This document shows, piece after piece, positions 52,501 to 63,710 of a stretch of 64,000 nt of DNA. Every line of letters begins with the position of its first letter. The first letter of the stretch is position 1. The stretch spans positions 48,729,620-48,793,619 of the forward strand of contig NC_034411.1 in assembly GCF_002078875.1 (NCBI RefSeq), written 5' to 3'. A model generated the notes under the pieces. It ran no database searches, had not been told where the DNA came from, and saw only the letters and a program-made list of their open reading frames with translations. The stretch comes from Numida meleagris. Lineage: Eukaryota; Chordata; Aves; Galliformes; Numididae. The translations under genes and the position numbers were made by a program.

Positions 52501-54004
52501 AGGGGAAGTCATGAAGGTGATGGACCCAAGCCCCTCTCGTTAGTGCTGGGCCATGTGTCAAGGGGCAATGCTCACAGACTGCACCATGGGATGGTTGATG
52601 GGACCTGAGGAAGAAGAGAGGGATGCAGCACAGAATAAGTGCTAGAAGGCTGCTGGAGGTTTTTGGGACTCAGCCAGGCAAAGCCATGGCTGCCCTGAGA
52701 TGGCTTTATTGGAGGCCCTGCTGTGCTGCGAGGGCAGCTCCTTTCCTGCTGGCAGCTCTTTGGCTCTGCAGCACTGCAGTGGGAAGTATTACTGTGACTG
52801 TGCTGGAAAAAGGTCCAGTGACTTTTTGAAATTGCTTTTTGAAGTGACTTTTTGATTTGAGAAGCTTTAGTGCCTCTGTATTTTAGCTTTGAGAGGTGAA
52901 GGAGTGTAAGTACTTGATCGCGAGTAGAGGACCCAAAGCACTATCCATCAAAGCAGCCTTTACTCCATAGCACACAATGAGAACCCAAGGTTTTCTCTTT
53001 TTATGTTCCTCCCCAGTCAGAAGGCACATGCAAAAGCCTCAGGCAAAATGTCCCATCTTCCCTGGTGCTGCAGACGATGAAAGAAACAAACCAGGTTCAG
53101 CTCTTGGTTGTGCTTCTTTTTGGGGTGGCAGCAGTCAGCTGCGCGTCTGAACTAGAGCAGGGTTTGCACACATTTTTCCCCATTTGACATCTGAATGTTT
53201 CTGTCGTGCCCAGAGATCTGATCAGAGTGACAGCTTTGAAAACACTGGAGGAAATGACTAATTCTTTCTTCAGAGCAGGGATTAAATCGTGCTCAATGCA
53301 GAAAAGCAAAATAGTGAATAACTGCTAAGTGAAACCCAGCTCTTCCATTCAGTAAACAAGGAAAGGGTCCGGTGGAAAAAAAAATGATGTGGGCATGGGC
53401 ATATCACAAAGACCATACAGTAAATGAGAGCAACTGCCAGAAGTGATGCACGGGTATTTTTCCCCAGGATTCACTCCCCTGTGCCATGCTGTGCTCAGTG
53501 TGAGGCAAGCAAGTCTGAGCAGGAAGGGGCCCTGCTGCTCCTTTCAGAACAGCCTCTCCTTTGCCCCTGGCACCAGGAGAGCACCTTGCTAGCATTGTAC
53601 TGGTATATTTGTAGCCCATCCTTAAATTTAGCAGACTGCTGGTGTGTAAGGAATGGGTGCAGGCAGGCATTGTATCTTTGTATCTTTTCTTTGTGGGGCA
53701 GCAGTGTTGGTGATGCACTTAGTGGAATTCAGAGATGTGGTTCTGAATGCAATGTGAGAAATGCTGAGCCGAGCAGAACAAGCTCCAGACTTGGAGCCTA
53801 GCACAGGGTAGGGGGTACAGACTTGATGCCTCCCAGAATCTCACTTGTGCCTACCCTACAGGGAGGAAAATCCTTACATGGGTTTAAAGTGAGATACCAC
53901 TGCAGGAGAAAACATGGAGTTCTCACAGTGCAGGAAAATCACCAGGGGAGTTCCTGTGGATCTGTGTAGTTCAGCAGAGTTATACCTGACCTGGAAAAGG
54001 TGGT

Positions 54005-54745
54005 CATTTGTGAGCTGACAAAATGTGCTGATAGCCTTAGATTGTTCGAATTATTAAGGGGGATGTGTGAGGACATGCAGAAGAACCTCATAAGACTGGG
54101 AGACAGAACAAAAAAGTGACAAATGAAATGCAGCGTGGTTGAATGTTAAGCGATGCACGTAAAAAAAATAAAACAATTCCAACTCCACATATAAAATAGT
54201 AGCCCGAAGAAGAGCAGAGGTATCTGTGAGGGCTCGACACTATACTTCAGGAGCTTGATTTGGGGTTGTAACGAGTTTCTGAAAAAATTAGTAGTGTTTG
54301 GTGCTCTATGATGGTCAAAAAAATGTATCCAGAATGCTCCTGCACACATTTATTATCTTCTTGAATTTTTTGTGCAGTTCTGATCCTTTTGCTTCTAACA
54401 GGCTATGGTAGATCTGGAAAAGGGTGAGAAAAGGGCAGGAAGGATGATCCAAGGTGTGGTAAGCCTTTTGTACAGGTGAGAAGGTGATAATAGACAAGAA
54501 AATAGGTGTATGAAGGTGGATAAGACAGAAGCTTACAAAATCGTGAGGAAGGTAGGTAGGGGCAGAACTCAGCTAATACGAGAACTGAGGCATCAGATGA
54601 TGATAATCAATCCAGGTTCAGGCCAAAGGAAATGTGGGGTTCCCTGCACTGCAGGTTGCTGACCTGAAGATCCAAGTCTTTACCACAGGATGTTGTGGGT
54701 GCCAAAAGTTCTAGGGAGAATGAAGTTCAATGGAGAGAGGCTTAA
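54005..54745 (+). mobile_element. ancient CR1/L3-like LINE fragment (C-terminal RT region)
   Basis: Successive sense-strand blocks recall the end of the CR1/L3 reverse-transcriptase frame: caaatgaaatgcagcgtgg, taagcgatgcacgta, then gtgcagttctgatcc. A run at 54406-54456 reads MVDLEKGEKRAGRMIQG, resembling the LINE motif D-LE-VQKRATRMI-G. Further on are cttacaaaatcgtgagg and accacaggatgttgtggg, the usual order toward the 3' end. The sequence is heavily diverged, with stops and frameshifts, so it is a dead relic. It ends near an A-run (54754-54768). Confidence 0.7.
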
Positions 54746-54753
54746 TCATCTCT

Positions 54754-54768
54754 AAAAAAAAAAAAAAA
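54754..54768. repeat. poly-A tract
   Basis: Fifteen consecutive A at the downstream border of the LINE relic. It is not necessarily its tail, since CR1-type elements normally lack poly-A. Confidence 0.9.
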
Positions 54769-55763
54769 GAGAAGCTTGTAACTCTCTTATGTATCTTATT
54801 CAGGACAAGCTTCAGCTGGTACTAGTGAAAAGGTGGGACTGTCTTGGGGAGAAGAATTGTAGAAGCTTATCTTATTCCTGCTTTTCCCTAGGTACTTTGT
54901 TTCAGTGACTGCTTGGAGAGGAGTTCCTGGGCCAGGTAGCACTGTCTGATCTGCTTGTTCTTAACTTATCTCCTGGACAGAACAATTCAAGGGGCAGGTC
55001 TGTAGGCATGTTAGAACTTGCAGTCTCTGTGCAGGATATGAATTTCTCAATCAAAATGATGAACTGGTTGAAGAATTATACTAAATATTTTTAATTATGT
55101 TTTAAATTGCTATTCTGAAATGTCGTATCTAGGTCTAAATGTTCCTGATTTTCTTAAAAACACATCTCTGTCCAACACTCATTTAATGACAAATCAAGCT
55201 GCAAGGGCCTTGTTCCAGTGTTATGTAGGCAGCAAGTATGGTGCTTTTACTGCAAATATTGCTCTTGGTTAAACAGCAGTTTCCACTGTGACCTTCATTA
55301 GGCTCTGTTTTCCTAGGCTTTTCCTTGGACTCTGGATGATGAGTGCTCATAGCCCTAGTGTCATTTCCTTGTTTGGGGTAAGAATGAGGAGGGCTAGTAA
55401 AGAAGGGCTTTCTTTCTCCAGTATGTCCTGTCAGCTTTTCTCTGGTATGGAGAATATGTTCTTCTGCCAAGGAGACCAATTTTTCTCTGTGCAAAGGAAC
55501 AACATGAGTCCTTCAATAATCACTGTGAAGGGGAATTTGGCAGCCCCTACTCTAGTTCATCTCACCCCAAAGACTGTCTGGATTCCTGCTGGTTGTAGTA
55601 AGGTCAATCCAGCAAGAACTGAGAATATAGCTCAAGATGTTCTTAGAAGACAATAAGAGACTTCACTAAATTTTTGTAATGGACATACTGCTCATGCAGG
55701 ACAAGTAGAAATGGTTGAGTGTAATGAGGAGGTATTGGAACAACTGACTTAAAATAGTCATAC

Positions 55764-55848
55764 TGGAAGGAGTATTTGGAGGTCAGTTAATCCAGCTGCC
55801 TGCTGAAAGCAGAGTGAACTTCAAAGTTAAGTCAGGTTTCACAGGGCC
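55764..55848 (-). mobile_element. old CR1 LINE 3' fragment
   Basis: Antisense CR1 pattern: tggaaggagtatttggaggt, cagttaatccagctgcctgc, aaagcagagtgaacttcaaag, tcaggtttcacagggcc. The CR1 consensus here is tggaaggacctctggaggtc, then ctagtccaacctcctgct. It is more diverged than the intronic copies. Confidence 0.7.
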
Positions 55849-58800
55849 TATTTGCCATTCATCAACTGCCTTGTGCAATTTCTCTTTCTAGACTCAGCCC
55901 TGGCAAGAAGCAATGCAATGATCACTACGTCTTAGTCTTCGTTGTGAAGAAATCATGAACATTGCAAGGTTAGATTTTTCCTCATGTTTACTCATATTAC
56001 ATTGTGGCTGTAATGCTGGCAATTCATGGAAAACAGTGGAAAAATAGGACAATTGTACTGCTTGTCTGAGCTGGAGGAATCAGTGGAGAATATATGCTAT
56101 GAGCTGAGTTATTTGCAACACTTGAGCCTGCCCCCTGAGAAATGATTGGGTAAGACCGATTTCAAGTACACAGTGCAGAGACAGGGAAAATTAACAGCCT
56201 TTTTCATGAGAGCTTTGACTGTTGCTCAGCCACTGGGTGAAGTGATGACTCTGACTGCATCCAGACTGATTGACTTGAGCAGTTTTTCTCATTGCCTAGA
56301 AATTGTCTTCCCCAGTAGAAGTAACTTCTGGGCCTTCCTGTCTCCGTGGTAGGTGAAACTTCTTACTAGGTTGGAAAGGCCAGATTTTGCCCCCTCTGAA
56401 TCATCTATTATGAACATCCATTGCTCCATTGCTGTTGTGGTGGTGACTACTTCCAAAAGGAGGTTTGTCTTGTGAGTGAGGGATAGCATACATATGAGCA
56501 GGATTAAGTGGGTATTCAACAAAAGCAGACACAAAACTGTACCTTAAATACTTATTTTGGCTGCTTTCTGCGCAGTTTGTTAAACAGGATGAAGAATCAC
56601 AATGAAATCCAAGTATCCTTGTGATGATGCTTGTCTCCCCAGTCCCACAAGTTGGCCTCCCCACTGCAGTTGGCTCCACTGGTGAGCGCTTTCTTGCTGT
56701 GACCCAAACTTCATGCTGAGTGCGCTCATTGGTCCTTCCTTGTTGCACCTGAAGAAGCACTTGACATTTACAGTTCAGTGCTCTGTAACAGTAGGGGAAA
56801 ATTAAAAATACTGGCTCTGACCTTCTCTGCCTGATAGTGTCAGAACTTCAGGGACTGTAAATCTGGAAACCATGACCTGGAAACCATTCCTGGGAGAGCG
56901 AACATGAGCCAGCTCCAGAGGCTTGAGGCTCTGGTCTTCTAATTGTGGGCACTAGCAGGCTGGCGAGAATGTGCAACAGGGTTATGGCTGTGGATCATGT
57001 GTGTCCAGCCCTCTGCCCTCTGCTCCTGGCTTTGATCAGATGTGACTGGGCCAAGAGCTCATGGGCTGGCATTAATATCTGCAAGCTTGCTGCCACCTGC
57101 TCCCAGAATGAAAAATTAATATGCTTATGGTCTGACCAAATTATGCTGTACTCTAATTCCTGAAGAAAATGTTGATAAGAGTGCTTTTGAAAAAGGCTTT
57201 TTAATATCCTTTGCAAATGACTAAAGGAATTCCAATTAGACCTTACATGTCATTTTCATTTCCCTTGTCATTGCTGTCTGATTCTGAAAAATGCTCCCAT
57301 CTCTACTGCTTTCATGTATCATCTGCTCTTCTTATTTGTCCACTCAGCCATAATCCTGGTGGGTGACATGACAGCTATTTCCATGGCAAGAGCATTACAA
57401 ATTCTAATAATATCTTTCACTGAAGTAGCACTTTTATCCTTGGTAGAGCTGTGAAAAATCAAGTTTGATATACATACTTTCACCATTTTGTATGGTTTTC
57501 TAATCTCACATTGTGCAGCTTCTGGTTACCACATTTCACATCACTTGGAGAATAAACTCACAACTCTTCTTTTTTTCTTCATGCTTTTGATTTAAAAAAA
57601 ATCTCTTCTTCTTGAAAGTAGCATTTATTATTTTTTGGATGGGAAACAAGGCTATTCAGCATTTAAAAATAGTAAGGAAGTGTTCCTATGTGCTAAAATA
57701 GGTTTTTTTTTTTTGTTTGCCTAACAAAAATTAAGCCCCAGACTCACCCCTCTGAGTTTCAGCCCATCACCTTTTCATTTCATTACTGCTATCCCACGCA
57801 TCTTTACTCCAGAAAGATAAAATATACATTTTTGTTCTGAAGCTTTTACATTAAATACTTGTTACATCTACCATAAAATACAAATAGTTTTTGGAAGATA
57901 TGTGGCCAGTACCAAACGTGGTGCTGCAAGATTACAGGGTGGTTTATGGGATGCAGTGTCAGGAGCACAATGCTCCAGCGCAGTGGCAGGGAGGACTTGT
58001 GGTGTGGCAGAATGTTATTCTATCTGAGATCCCATCATTCATGACTAAATCAACATACAAATACTAAAGAGATTAAATGGGGCTTATAACAAAATGTGTA
58101 GTGTTTAACAATAATGTAACAGGGTTATAAAACCTGCTGGAAAGGAATAATCAAAATTCTGATTTCAGAACACATAGCATTCTAGGATCCTCCCAGGGAT
58201 TGGGGATTTTTTCACCTTTTTTTGGTACTGCTTGCAAAAGTTGATTCCTGCTAGGAGCTGTGTAGTGAGGGCAGCCCGAAAGAATGCACCAAGTGCAGAG
58301 CCTTTGGCTGCTTTTTCACTGCCATTTCCATTTTTCTTGCTACCATATCATATTTTTTAGCAGCTGGCTTTGCATCAAGTTGATCAAGTAAAATCTCTCT
58401 GCTCTCAAAAAAGAATTTTTAATTCTCTTTCATTCGCCCTTATTTTCCTCAGCGGAAGTAGCATCTATTGTCTTTTGTAGCTAGCTGTGCCAAAAGCATC
58501 TCTGTGTTTCCAGCTTGGGAGCCTTTCTCTGCTGTTCTATGCCAAATCTCACATTCCTAAGGATCTCAATTCTGTTGCCTAAACAACAGCCATCTAGTGC
58601 CATTTGAGTGCCTGAAGGTTTCTGGCATGTCTCGCAGCAATGGCAGAGGGGACATGGAGCCCACCAGTGACTTGTGCCCCACCAAGGGGCAGCTGAAGCA
58701 GAGTGGGTAGACTTGTATTACTGTAAAAAAAACAGTATGTGAGCAGTTGAGGGTGCAGTGAGTAGGGCAGTTAGTGCTTGTGAGGATTTGTTTTCGAGTT

Positions 58801-60139
58801 TCTCAGGTGGCCTCTCATCTTCAGCTGGGTGCTACCTAGCTTAGCATGAGCACAGTAAGGTACAAAGAGAGTGCATTAATCAAAGGAGAGAAGCTAGAGT
58901 TCGATTGGCTTTCAAACCCAAGAGGACCTTAAGCTGAAGGTGCAAAAGAAGGCCAGAAGGAGAGTGGTAGGTCCCCCACAAGATTGCATGAGCTGTGTTG
59001 TGAGTGATCACACCCTTGAGCAGGCAAGTGGACAGGTAGATGAGTGAACTGCATTGTAATTTGTCTGTCATGCATAAAGGCAGCAGACCGCATGAGAGGT
59101 CTGTTCAGTGAGGGCTGCCATGAGAAGCTAGTCATTGTGGTCACTGTTGTTGCCAATAAAGGGATGTTCTGAAAGGCTGGGAAGTGGCAGACTGGGATCC
59201 CAGACCTCTGTGCTGTCTAAAATACTGTGAGGGCTATGAACAGGGCTTAGGAAGCAAGCAAAGAACCCCAGCACACAGAGGAAGCAAAGGGGCAGAGAGA
59301 TAGTATTAAAGCATTTTGGGAAATGAGGAAATTCCTGGGACAAGAGAGAGCTAGGCAGCCTGTAAAGCTGTGCCATGGCTTGAGGCTGCGTACCTCTGAA
59401 AAGATTGGGAAGAAAAAAAAGGAAAACAGTTAAACTGTAATGAGCAAGGAAAATGAGACTCACTGTGGTCTCCCTTTGCCAGCAGTGCTGAGCAACAGAG
59501 CTCAGGCAAAGCATACATGCAGATTTACAGCAGTTCTTTGTGCCTATAAAGGAAGGGGGCACAAGAATGCTAGGGCCCAAATGGCAGCCCTAATGGAGCA
59601 GCCATCCCAAGACATGGTGGGAGGAGGATAAGCAGTGGGATATGGTGTTGCCAGGCTACCAGCCTTGCAGGGATGATAGAACAGGAGGATATATTGGCAG
59701 GGGAGTGCCACTGTATTTGAAGGGTAATATGAAGTGTAACAGCATAAAAATGCTCCAAGGAAAAAAGATATACTATGGAATACCAAATAACAAGGTTTTG
59801 TAATAGGATCATACCATTGATCCCCTTCTCAGGTTGAGGACCAATAATCATGACGTGATCAGGAAATGTTCCATGAAATGAAAGGAGCTGCAGTTTTAAG
59901 ACAGGCAGTACAGTGGGTAGTCATAACATCCCTCTGTAAACTGGACTGATGTAGTGCTAAGGTAAGGTGTAGAGGTAAAAAATTTTGATGTGTATGGTGG
60001 CTGCTTCCTAGAGCAAGATGCAAGAGAAGACACTGACTTGTCACTGGTTCCATGTGGTGCATGGTACTGACTTCAAGAGGTAGCTGTAAGAGAACTGCTC
60101 TGTATCAGCTGTCTGAACCTATTCAAATTTTAGCGAGAG
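55849..60139. other. intergenic stretch without recognisable gene
   Basis: No exon, RNA gene or clear repeat is recognised. Minus-strand frames at 56401-56760 and 59128-59580 (119 and 150 codons) have no recognisable domain and no splice context. Confidence 0.5.
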
Positions 60140-60557
60140 CAAGAAAAAAGAATCCAGAACATGAATATTCAATTTCAAGAAAGGCAACTCAGTAAAAATA
60201 TCTTGGAAAAAAAAAACCAACAGAATAAATGAACCTTGAAGGCAGTAGTCTACGAAGTGAGAAAACTGGAGGCTTCTCAAAAATGATGTATTAAAAGCTT
60301 AGGTAATTTTTTTAAAAAACAAAATGTAAGTCCAGTAAAATGCTTTCATGGCTTAATAGAAAAGTCAAGGGTATCAGAAGAAGAGGTTCTGTATTAAAAA
60401 ATGGAAAAATTGTCCAAATGAGAGCCCATATATTATGGCAGGTCAAACGTGAACAGGCAAGTAGGAGGACAAAAAACTCCCCCAAATAAATGACTCAAAG
60501 ATAACCTTAGAAAAGGTGCTTGAGCTGCTAGTAAAAAGTTCTTCAGACCTGTCAGAA
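60140..60557 (+). mobile_element. possible ancient LINE (CR1/L3) linker fragment, left of solo LTR
   Basis: A-rich sequence whose blocks (ggaggcttctcaaaaatg, gtattaaaagcttagg, ggcaagtaggaggac) loosely resemble the endonuclease-RT linker of CR1/L3 LINEs. A possible RT-start block (ggatccaggaatgtacagag, resembling the codons for DPGNYR) lies at about 61485-61530 on the other side of the LTR. The order would fit one old LINE split by the LTR insertion, but similarity is weak. Confidence 0.3.
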
Positions 60558-61106
60558 TGTCAGCGGTTTACTGGCAGGTTCGGCCCGGTTCCATGACCAA
60601 TGGGGCAGGGGGACACATGGACCCACGCCCAAGGAAAGGGGAAGAAGGGAAAGGATAGGGAGATGGGCCTAAAAACAAAACAGTGGCAACGATCTGAGGA
60701 GAAACAAACAAATTTACTAAATAAGATATCGGAATACAAGATACACAATATAATACCATATAATACAACATAATTGGAATTGAATCTAGTAAAACAAATA
60801 AAATGAGAGTGTCCAAAAAAACTGAAGGCTTTACTCTAATGCTGGTGGCAAGATGGCTAGGGAGAGAGATGATGCTGAGATGAGCCAGAAGATCAGAAAG
60901 GGCCATCTCATGATCTGTGTACAGTTTTTATCTTTCCCTCTGAACAGAAAAAGGAAACAGAACAACACAAAGTCCTCTGGGGTATGTCGTTCTTCTTCTC
61001 TTCTATCGATGGTCCGTGGAACTGGAGCATTAACTCTTTAACTCCCAGTGCACTACATGATGTTATGATGTGGAATACTGATAACAAAAATCATAAAACC
61101 ACGACA
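60558..61106. mobile_element. solo LTR of an endogenous retrovirus
   Basis: A 549-bp segment bounded by TGTCAG...ACGACA, that is TG...CA with short imperfect inverted ends. It is flanked by cagaa on the left (60553-60557) and cagat on the right (61107-61111), a near-perfect 5-bp target duplication. It shares long stretches with the segment at 63711-64000, including ctgaggagaaacaaac and ttactaaataagatatcgga. No primer-binding site, gag or pol sequence adjoins it, so it is a solo LTR left by recombination. A TATA-like GATAAAAA lies on the minus strand at 60925-60932, which hints at minus orientation. The family resembles the chicken LTR group I associate with Birddawg, but the name is uncertain. 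The open frame at 60568-60906 is LTR sequence, not a gene. Confidence 0.85.
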
Positions 61107-61802
61107 CAGATGAGGGAAGCCGGACATGGAATTGGTGGGACCACTTGCTAACCAAAGGTGAAAAGTGCTCTCAGTTCTTCTGTGAGCTCACCTGAGCTCC
61201 ATTAGAAGCTCAATTTATTTGTATTGGTATTCTCTGCTGCTGAGGAGATTCTACACCCAGCCCTTTTTTCACAGCAGGAAAGGCAGAGGAGCCATATAAG
61301 GCTAGACCAAATGGAACCAAAATGGGTACATTAATAGAGAGCATGAAGCATGGGCTTCAGAAGTAACTCTACGGTGAAATTACTGAAATTCTGCCCATCC
61401 AACCCATTGCTGCAAGTGGCCATGGGCAGTAGCTTAGTGAATTACTAATGTAATTCCTACCTACAAAATAGGGCTAGAAAGGATCCAGGAATGTACAGAG
61501 CAGTGAGTCTGATTTGTCCATGAATTCTATGATTCTATTTCCACACCTGACCAGACATTGTAAGAAAGAGCAAAATCACTGAAAGTGAAGATGATAACAC
61601 AGTTATCTTGGAAAGTCTTCATCTCTGCAATGACATCCTGCCTTGCTCTTCTCTTCAAGTTTTATAACTTCATCAAAGAACATGAATTGTGGAATCTAGC
61701 TGGCAAATTCATGGTGCTGACCTAAGTCAACCACTGTTCTGACCCAGTGGTGCATTTCCTGTGCTCTCAGACACAAAGTTTAAATTCTTATTGATGTTTG
61801 AA
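61107..61802. other. intergenic stretch right of the solo LTR
   Basis: This is mostly unrecognised. At about 61485-61530 there is a weak match to the start of a LINE reverse-transcriptase domain (see the piece left of the LTR). At 61525-61540 a short attctatgattctat recalls a CR1 tail. There is no gene evidence. Confidence 0.4.
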
Positions 61803-61857
61803 GGAGTTGGACTCAATGATCCTTGTGGGTGCTTTCCAACTCAGGGTATTCTATGAA
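61803..61857 (+). mobile_element. CR1 LINE 3' end fragment
   Basis: The sense CR1 terminal blocks are ggagttggactcaatgatcc, ttgtgggtgctttccaactc and gggtattctatga. It is a short 5'-truncated copy. Confidence 0.93.
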
Positions 61858-62299
61858 CCTATTCTTTCCTCCTTTGTGTGGCCTTTGCAAGTAGAACTAA
61901 ACTGATGAGTCAGTGCACAATGAAGAACCTGCATGTTGGTGACCTGACCCTGCGGTGTGTCTTCTTTTAGCACCTACTTGTTCACAATTCAGGTAAGTGT
62001 TTATTCTTGCTCTCTCCCTTTCTGTTTTCTAATGACAGCAGGAGATCTCTTCCCTGAAAGTTTACAGCTCATTCTCTCAGACTGACAAATCACCAAAAGT
62101 AATTTGCCTGCTGTTAACAGATCGGCAGAGATGTCCCAGCAAAACTGAACTCATAGAATCATTCAGAGCAGGATGTGGTGTTAATGAGAGTTTAATTACC
62201 CAAGCATTTGTTGAAAACAAAAGATGACAGATCACAGATGGTTCATCCAGTTTTTAATGTGCTGGTAGAGAGTTTTGATACAGAGATGGTGAAAGCAAC

Positions 62300-63540
62300 T
62301 TGGAGGGGTAAGTCCTTACACATTTACTTTCTAGCTAGTAGGGAGAGCTGAGAATTTCATTTTGGACAGCAATTTATGTAATGGTGATCATGGAATGACA
62401 CAGTTCACAGTCCTCTGGGAGACAGAGCAGTTCTGGTGACAGAACAGCTAGGGAGGGTTTAGAATTATTTCTAAGCAGTTGCTTAGCTTCTGTTCTCTAC
62501 AAATGTCTGAAATAAATAGTTAAAAAGTATTTTTGCAGGCACCCTTGAGGAAACAAGAAAGTCCGTAGCATCCATTATGAATTTGTCAAGAACAAAGCAT
62601 GCTAAGTCAATCTAAGTTCTTTTTACAAAATGGTAATATATTTACAAGTAGGAAAGAATCAGCGGGAGATCCATTTGACATTATCTCACATATTTTTATA
62701 AGTAAACTGGGAAAAATGGTCAAAATGAAATTGTTATAGTGAAGGAGAAAAATTTATTGAGCAACCATTCTCTCAGCTGATGTCAATTGTTTGTAGTCAG
62801 AGTGGAAGGATAGATCAAGCAGACACTGAGAGTTATATATTGGGTTTTCTTCCTTTTAGTTAATAAATGGAAGCAGTTAATATTTGCCTGGAAGCAATCA
62901 GTCAACGTGTGCAGCTAACACAGGCAGAAGAAGAGAGGCTTGTGCCAAGGTAGTGGCCATCAGAAAAGGGCCCTGAGAAGTACAGGCTGAGCAGTAGCCA
63001 GCACCTCTGAGTGAAGAAGGCAAATTCTGCAGTTGATGAGATGAAGGGAAAACCAGGAACTAGCCAACAACCTACTGCTCTTTCTGAATTAGTCAGGCCT
63101 GGGCTAGGGCTTTGCATTTCCTTTTGGGCAGAAAGCTTAAACAAAAATGAGGAGCACTTGGGAGGGCAAATGTGAAGAAATGGAATGATTGGAGGGCTAA
63201 AAACCATCACCTGCTCAGCAGAAAGAAAGAGGTGAGTTGCTCTGAAGCATGTGATGAGTGAGAGGGTAGCAGTCTGAATGTGTGGAAGGACTGTAAGGAA
63301 GGGGAGAACAAAATACTTCTGTGATTATAGAGGCTAGGGTAGGCGGTAGCGGGTTTGCTTGTACTGATAGTGCAGCAGGGATGATTCAGTCTAGGTATTA
63401 GGAAAGTCTGTCTGGGATAGATTCCAGGATGGCAGTGTTGCTGTAGCTTTATTGTTGGAAGTGTTTAGGATGGGTTGAGCCAAATCTGTCCTGGAAAAGA
63501 TGGAGGTACAGGTCAACCCTGCTGTGGGACAGAACTGTCC
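62300..63540 (+). mobile_element. ancient CR1/L3-like LINE relic (endonuclease end to 3' end)
   Basis: Three landmarks occur in the order expected for a CR1/L3 LINE on the + strand. Near 62380-62420 is ggtgatcatggaatgacaca, resembling the codons of the SDHEM-F motif at the end of the endonuclease. Near 62670-62715 is DPFDIISHIFISKLGKM, resembling the RT block DFSKAFDTVSH-ILI-KL-K. At 63445-63500 are gttggaagtgtttaggatgg, gccaaatctgtcctgg and gatggaggtac, resembling the 3' block ggaggtttttaagaacagg...caaacacctgtcagg. Deletions, stops and unrecognised stretches between the landmarks show that it is long dead. Whether all three belong to one insertion is inference. Confidence 0.5.
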
Positions 63541-63710
63541 TGAGTTGTTATAATTTAGTACGCTTAAATTTAAAATATTTCCTGAACTCTTTCTCCTTAT
63601 TTTTGTGCTTTATTTTGCTTCTCTTTGACGTGATACTTTCTTTAAATAGTGTCACTGATATTTCTCAGCTCATCTGTTCCACCTAAATACAGTGTCTTAG
63701 TTATTTTTTT

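Noticed and set aside
60568..60906. 112-codon - strand frame with hydrophobic stretches
   Set aside because: It is contained in the solo LTR. The related frame at 63642-63860 overlaps the other LTR copy.
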